Source: Gammaproteobacteria bacterium (GTDB lineage Bacteria; Pseudomonadota; Gammaproteobacteria; Chromatiales; Chromatiaceae). Taken from it: a stretch of DNA of 9,622 nucleotides. Below are positions 6,621 to 9,622 of the stretch, piece after piece (position 1 is the first letter of the stretch; the number at the start of each line of letters is the position of its first letter). The notes under the pieces were generated by a model, which ran no database searches, had not been told where the DNA came from, and saw nothing but the letters and a program-made list of their open reading frames with translations. The position numbers and the translations under genes were made by a program. The DNA lies in assembly GCA_024277555.1 (NCBI GenBank), contig JAJRUY010000272.1:1-9622 (forward strand), given 5' to 3'.

Positions 6621-7399
6621 ATCCCAGCATCGCCATAACTGCCGAGCCCGGGTTTGAGGATCAGGCCAGGAAACTGGCGCAACGGCTGGGGCTGGAATTT
6701 GCTGATAGCCATGCACCTGAATACTCTTTCCTGCTGCAGCTCACCCAGGATCGCCTGCAGTTGCAACAAACCGGCAACAAGGCGCCGGGGCCAATCTATG
6801 TGGAGTTCGCCCAAGGCAAGGCGGCTCACCGGCGGCGTCAGGGAGAAGGGCGCAAGACACCTCTCGCCCGCGCCGTGGGCATGAAGGCCGATTTTCTTCC
6901 GGATGTGATCGATGGCACCGCCGGTCTGGGGCGGGATGCTTTTGTTCTTGCCACTCTGGGTTGCCGCGTACAGCTGGTTGAACAATCCCCCGTCATTCAC
7001 GCCTTGCTGGAGGATGGCCTGCGCCGCGCCGCGGCTTCATCGCAAACCAGGGAGATCGTCAGCCGCATATCCCTGTTGCTGGCGGACACGGCGGAATACC
7101 TGGGGCAACTCCCTGCCACGGCTCGCCCGGACGCCATCTACCTGGATCCCATGTATCCTCACCGGGGCGGGAAAGCCCTGTCGAAAAAGGAAATGCAGGC
7201 TTTCCAGAAGCTGCTGGGAGAAGACCGCAACGGCCCCGGGCTGTTGCGCATCGCCATGGAAACGGCAAAAAAACGGGTTGTGGTAAAGCGCCCGCGCAAG
7301 GCTCTTTTTCTCGGTGGCCAAGCGGCGGATTTTCAAATCCACAGCCCCAAAACCCGTTTCGATGTGTACCTCACTGCTCCCCCAGCAAATAGCGCTTGA
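6617..7399 (+). CDS. rsmJ: 16S rRNA (guanine-1516-N2)-methyltransferase RsmJ
   Basis: RsmJ (formerly YhiQ) uses S-adenosylmethionine to methylate the N2 of G1516 in 16S rRNA of the small subunit. From ATG 6617 the protein has 260 residues (E. coli 250). The N-terminal third is variable and ends in AHRRRQGEGR (70-79). The SAM-binding core begins with KADFLPDVIDGTAGLGRDAF (90-109), followed by an acidic residue at the end of the second strand (LVEQSP, 120-125). The catalytic-type motif is LDPMYPH (176-182), and KKRVVVKRP (218-226) is another family block. The ATG overlaps the bioA stop as ATGA, so the gene should be translated with bioA. An upstream in-frame start at 6506 lies inside bioA and adds 37 unconserved residues. 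The 3' end overlaps the convergent S9 peptidase gene by 29 bp. Confidence 0.96.
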   Translation: MNPSIAITAEPGFEDQARKLAQRLGLEFADSHAPEYSFLLQLTQDRLQLQQTGNKAPGPIYVEFAQGKAAHRRRQGEGRKTPLARAVGMKADFLPDVIDGTAGLGRDAFVLATLGCRVQLVEQSPVIHALLEDGLRRAAASSQTREIVSRISLLLADTAEYLGQLPATARPDAIYLDPMYPHRGGKALSKKEMQAFQKLLGEDRNGPGLLRIAMETAKKRVVVKRPRKALFLGGQAADFQIHSPKTRFDVYLTAPPANSA

Positions 7400-9338
7400 G
7401 AAACATGACCACCACCTGTTGATAGATATCACGGTTTTCCTTCTTGCGGTAGCCATGCCCTTCATTGAGCGCATTCATATACCACACTGGCTGTCCCTTG
7501 CTTCGCAAGGCCTTGACGATTTGTTCAGCCTCGGTAACTGGCACCCTGGGATCATTCTGCCCCTGCACTACCAGCAAGGGGATGTTGATTTTGTTTACCT
7601 GATTCAGGGGGCTTATGGCCTGCAGGTGCGCCCGCATCTTCGGGTCACGTTCATCACCATATTCCACCCGGCGCAAATCACGCCGGTAGGCCTTGGTGTT
7701 TTCCAGAAAGGTGACGAAGTTGCTGATGCCCACAATATCCACCGCTGCCTTCAGCCGGTCGCCGTAATGCACGGCACTGGCCAACACCATGTAGCCGCCA
7801 TAGCTGCCGCCAAAGACTGCCACCCGCTCCTTGTCCAGATCTTTTTGCGTGGCAATCCAGTCCAGCAGGGCGCCTATGTCTTTGACAGAATCTTCCCGCT
7901 TGTAGCCATTGTCCAGAGACAGCCAGGTCTTGCCATAGCCCGATGATCCTCGAACATTGGGCACCACAATGGCCACTCCCAGCTTGTTCAGCCACATCTG
8001 GTAGGTGCTGGAAAAACGCGGGCGAGACTGCCCTTCCGGCCCCCCGTGTATGGAGATGACCACAGGAAACGGCCCGCCCCCCTCAGGCTTGTAGACAAAG
8101 GCCGGGATCATTCTGGGCTTGCCATCCACCTGGTCGAAAGTCGGATAATGAATCAACTCCGGTTCGATAAAAGAGGATGTGTCCAGCCCCCCTACTTCGC
8201 TGAAGGTCCAGCGTTCCAGTTTGCCTGCCTGCAGGGGCTGCACACCCAGGTGCAGGACGAAGCTGTCCGTGGGGGTTTTCGGGGTATTGAGGCGCATGGC
8301 CAGTTTACTTCCGTCTGGACTGAAGCCCATGCCGGAAACCAGGCCCATGGGGATATTATCCAGCTTGCGGTAGCTCAAGCTTGCGGTATCCAGCAGATAC
8401 AGTTCACTGCGCCCATCCGCATTGACGGTAAACGCGGCGCGTTTGCGATCCTTGCTCAGGGCGAATTCGTCCACATTCCAGGGGATATCGGCGCTGATGA
8501 AACGCGGCGCTCCGCCTTCCAGGGACTGCCAGGCCAGTTGCGTAAACTCACCATTGCGATCCGTAAGCAGGAAGAATCCTTTGCCGTCGGCATCGAACGC
8601 CTGGGGAAGATTAACCGATTCCCTGGCGGCCCCAGCGAGCACCTGCCGCCCCCCATTCTTCAGATCCAGCAGCACAGCTTGTGATATGGCGGCGCTGATA
8701 TAGTTCAGCACCAGTAGCTTGCTGTTGTCAGAAGAAAAATCCCGTGGCCCCCACCAGCTGCCATCGGGAGACTCCAGCACCATCCCCGCCTGCTCCGGGT
8801 TGTCCAGGGGCAGCATCCATATGTCATTGGAACGGCCATTGCGCCGGGTGCTCTGGTAGGCAATGGATTTTCCGTCCCTGCTCCAGAGTACGGCGCCATT
8901 GCGCGACTTTCCATCACTCAGCATCTTCCAGTCGCCGGATGCCGGGTCGAGGGCGAATATCTGGGCATATTCACTTCCACCTGCATCCATGGTAAAAATC
9001 AGCAAATCACCCTCCGGCTGGCGCTGCACACTGCCTACAGGCTCATCAAAAAAGGTCAGCTGATAGCGCGCTGCGCCGGGGAAAGCAACCCGATGCACCT
9101 GTCGCACATCGCCAAAGCGGGTGCTGATGTAGATCTGCTTTCCATCCCGGGTCCAGTCCAGAAAAGCAGCGGAACGCGTACTTTGGTAGCGCTTGAGATC
9201 CTGCCTGATCTGCTCGGGAACAGGTGGAATATTTTCAAGCAAAAGATTTCCGTTGTTGAGGGCAAGCGTCTCCACAGCGGGCGCACCTCCACTCATGACC
9301 AACAAACAGGATGCAAGCGCAACAAATTTTAAATTCAT
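7371..9338 (-). CDS. Secreted S9-family (prolyl oligopeptidase-type) serine peptidase
   Basis: Starting at ATG 9338-9336 gives 655 residues with a Sec signal peptide (MNLKFVALASCLLVMSGGAPA, likely cleaved after Ala21), so the enzyme is probably periplasmic or exported. Residues about 50-400 form a beta-propeller-like region with TolB/DPP IV-type repeats (LWSRDGKSIAYQS 151-163, GFSPDGSKLAMRL 338-350). The catalytic alpha/beta-hydrolase domain follows: VISIHGGPEGQ (427-437), NVRGSSGYGK (461-470), nucleophile GGSYGG (510-515, Ser512), QGQNDPRVP (592-600, Asp596) and NEGHGY (625-630, His628). The complete Ser-Asp-His triad suggests an active peptidase cleaving short peptides; whether it is oligopeptidase, DPP- or acylaminoacyl-type cannot be told. 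An in-frame start at 9407 would extend into the inserted miniature element. A weak AGG lies upstream of the chosen ATG. It appears monocistronic. Confidence 0.94.
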   Translation of the reverse strand: MNLKFVALASCLLVMSGGAPAVETLALNNGNLLLENIPPVPEQIRQDLKRYQSTRSAAFLDWTRDGKQIYISTRFGDVRQVHRVAFPGAARYQLTFFDEPVGSVQRQPEGDLLIFTMDAGGSEYAQIFALDPASGDWKMLSDGKSRNGAVLWSRDGKSIAYQSTRRNGRSNDIWMLPLDNPEQAGMVLESPDGSWWGPRDFSSDNSKLLVLNYISAAISQAVLLDLKNGGRQVLAGAARESVNLPQAFDADGKGFFLLTDRNGEFTQLAWQSLEGGAPRFISADIPWNVDEFALSKDRKRAAFTVNADGRSELYLLDTASLSYRKLDNIPMGLVSGMGFSPDGSKLAMRLNTPKTPTDSFVLHLGVQPLQAGKLERWTFSEVGGLDTSSFIEPELIHYPTFDQVDGKPRMIPAFVYKPEGGGPFPVVISIHGGPEGQSRPRFSSTYQMWLNKLGVAIVVPNVRGSSGYGKTWLSLDNGYKREDSVKDIGALLDWIATQKDLDKERVAVFGGSYGGYMVLASAVHYGDRLKAAVDIVGISNFVTFLENTKAYRRDLRRVEYGDERDPKMRAHLQAISPLNQVNKINIPLLVVQGQNDPRVPVTEAEQIVKALRSKGQPVWYMNALNEGHGYRKKENRDIYQQVVVMFLKRYLLGEQ

Positions 9339-9385
9339 GGTATGACCTAGCCCGGATATTTCACCAGGACACTGAAATAACAACA

Positions 9386-9496
9386 GGGCACCTCGAAAAA
9401 ACGTCATTCCGGCGGAAGCCGGAATCCATAACTTGCTGATTTATCTGGACCCCGGCTTTCGCCGGGGTGACGAAAAACGAATTATTCGAGGTTCCC
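9386..9496. mobile_element. Miniature inverted-repeat element (MITE-like), copy 2
   Basis: This 111-bp element starts with GGGCACCTCGAAAAAACGTC (left end 9386-9406). Its right end (9468-9496), read in reverse, begins GGGAACCTCGAATAATTCG. AACA flanks both sides (9382-9385 and 9497-9500), a 4-bp direct repeat consistent with a target duplication. The core 9402-9473 repeats copy 1 with one difference and carries the same two hairpins. The right end is 8 bp longer than in copy 1. The element ends 47 bp upstream of the S9 peptidase start, so it may contain or displace that gene's promoter. It has no coding capacity. Confidence 0.82.
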
Positions 9497-9500
9497 AACA

Positions 9501-9622
9501 TAAGATGCTGTTTTTTTATTAACCATCGCATCTATATTAGCAAAGTGCAATATGTTACCGGGTGTTTGTTAAGTCCGCCCTTGCACCGATCTTGTTGCCC
9601 AGAGACGATATTTCTTCACTCA
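9501..9622. other. Right-edge region without a convincing gene
   Basis: This AT-rich tract beyond copy 2 holds a run of seven Ts or more (9511-9517) and a loose 6-bp inverted repeat, AGATGC (9503-9508) with GCATCT (9528-9533). One minus-strand frame is open from the window edge to a TAA at 9557-9555, reading SEEISSLGNKIGARADLTNTR. It could be the C-terminus of a gene outside the window, but 21 residues are too few to support a call. Confidence 0.3.

Noticed and set aside
5739..6716. A 325-codon minus-strand open frame across bioA and rsmJ
   Set aside because: The composition is antisense-like and it lies opposite two well-supported genes.
7314..7946. Plus-strand open frame opposite the S9 peptidase
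   Set aside because: It lies opposite the catalytic domain, which has an intact Ser-Asp-His triad on the minus strand.
3299..9496. The two repeats as a CRISPR array or as the ends of a composite transposon
   Set aside because: There are only two copies about 6 kb apart. The DNA between them is mostly housekeeping genes, and each copy has its own flanking direct repeat, so they look like independent insertions.

Overview
The window is a stretch of gammaproteobacterial chromosome, mostly conserved housekeeping genes with a few accessory genes between them. The assignment rests on three things: ypjD and ffh are divergent, as in Escherichia coli; UbiA, BioA and RsmJ closely resemble the enterobacterial proteins; and RsmJ is typical of gammaproteobacteria. 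Genus and species cannot be read from the sequence. Nothing resembles a prophage, CRISPR array, defence island or biosynthetic cluster.

Layout from the left. Positions 1-314 (minus) hold the N-terminal part of a YpjD/CcsA-like membrane protein, divergent from ffh (408-1787, plus), the protein subunit of the signal recognition particle. ffh is not followed by rpsP-rimM-trmD-rplS as in many relatives. It faces a minus-strand block: a predicted lipoprotein alpha/beta hydrolase (start placed at 2699), a VOC-fold protein (start 3257) and a lipoprotein M48 metalloprotease (start placed at 4334). Between the last two lies a 103-bp miniature inverted-repeat element flanked by a 4-bp direct repeat.

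From 4335 to 4470 is a short AT-rich divergent control region. It feeds the M48 gene leftward and a tight plus-strand operon rightward: ubiA (4471-5340, TTG start), bioA (5340-6620) and rsmJ (6617-7399). The three genes overlap by 1 and 4 bases, so they are probably translationally coupled. They belong to different pathways: ubiquinone synthesis, biotin synthesis and 16S rRNA methylation. rsmJ runs tail to tail into a secreted S9-family prolyl-oligopeptidase-type peptidase on the minus strand (7371-9338), and the two coding regions overlap by 29 bp. Upstream of the peptidase is a second copy of the miniature element (9386-9496), again with a 4-bp direct repeat, and then about 120 bp with no convincing gene.

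The strongest non-genic signal is this pair of related mobile miniature elements. Other points of interest are the unusual ubiA-bioA-rsmJ operon, a possible short upstream reading frame at ubiA, and a hydrolase that seems to lack the usual catalytic acid. No clearly new multi-gene system is visible.
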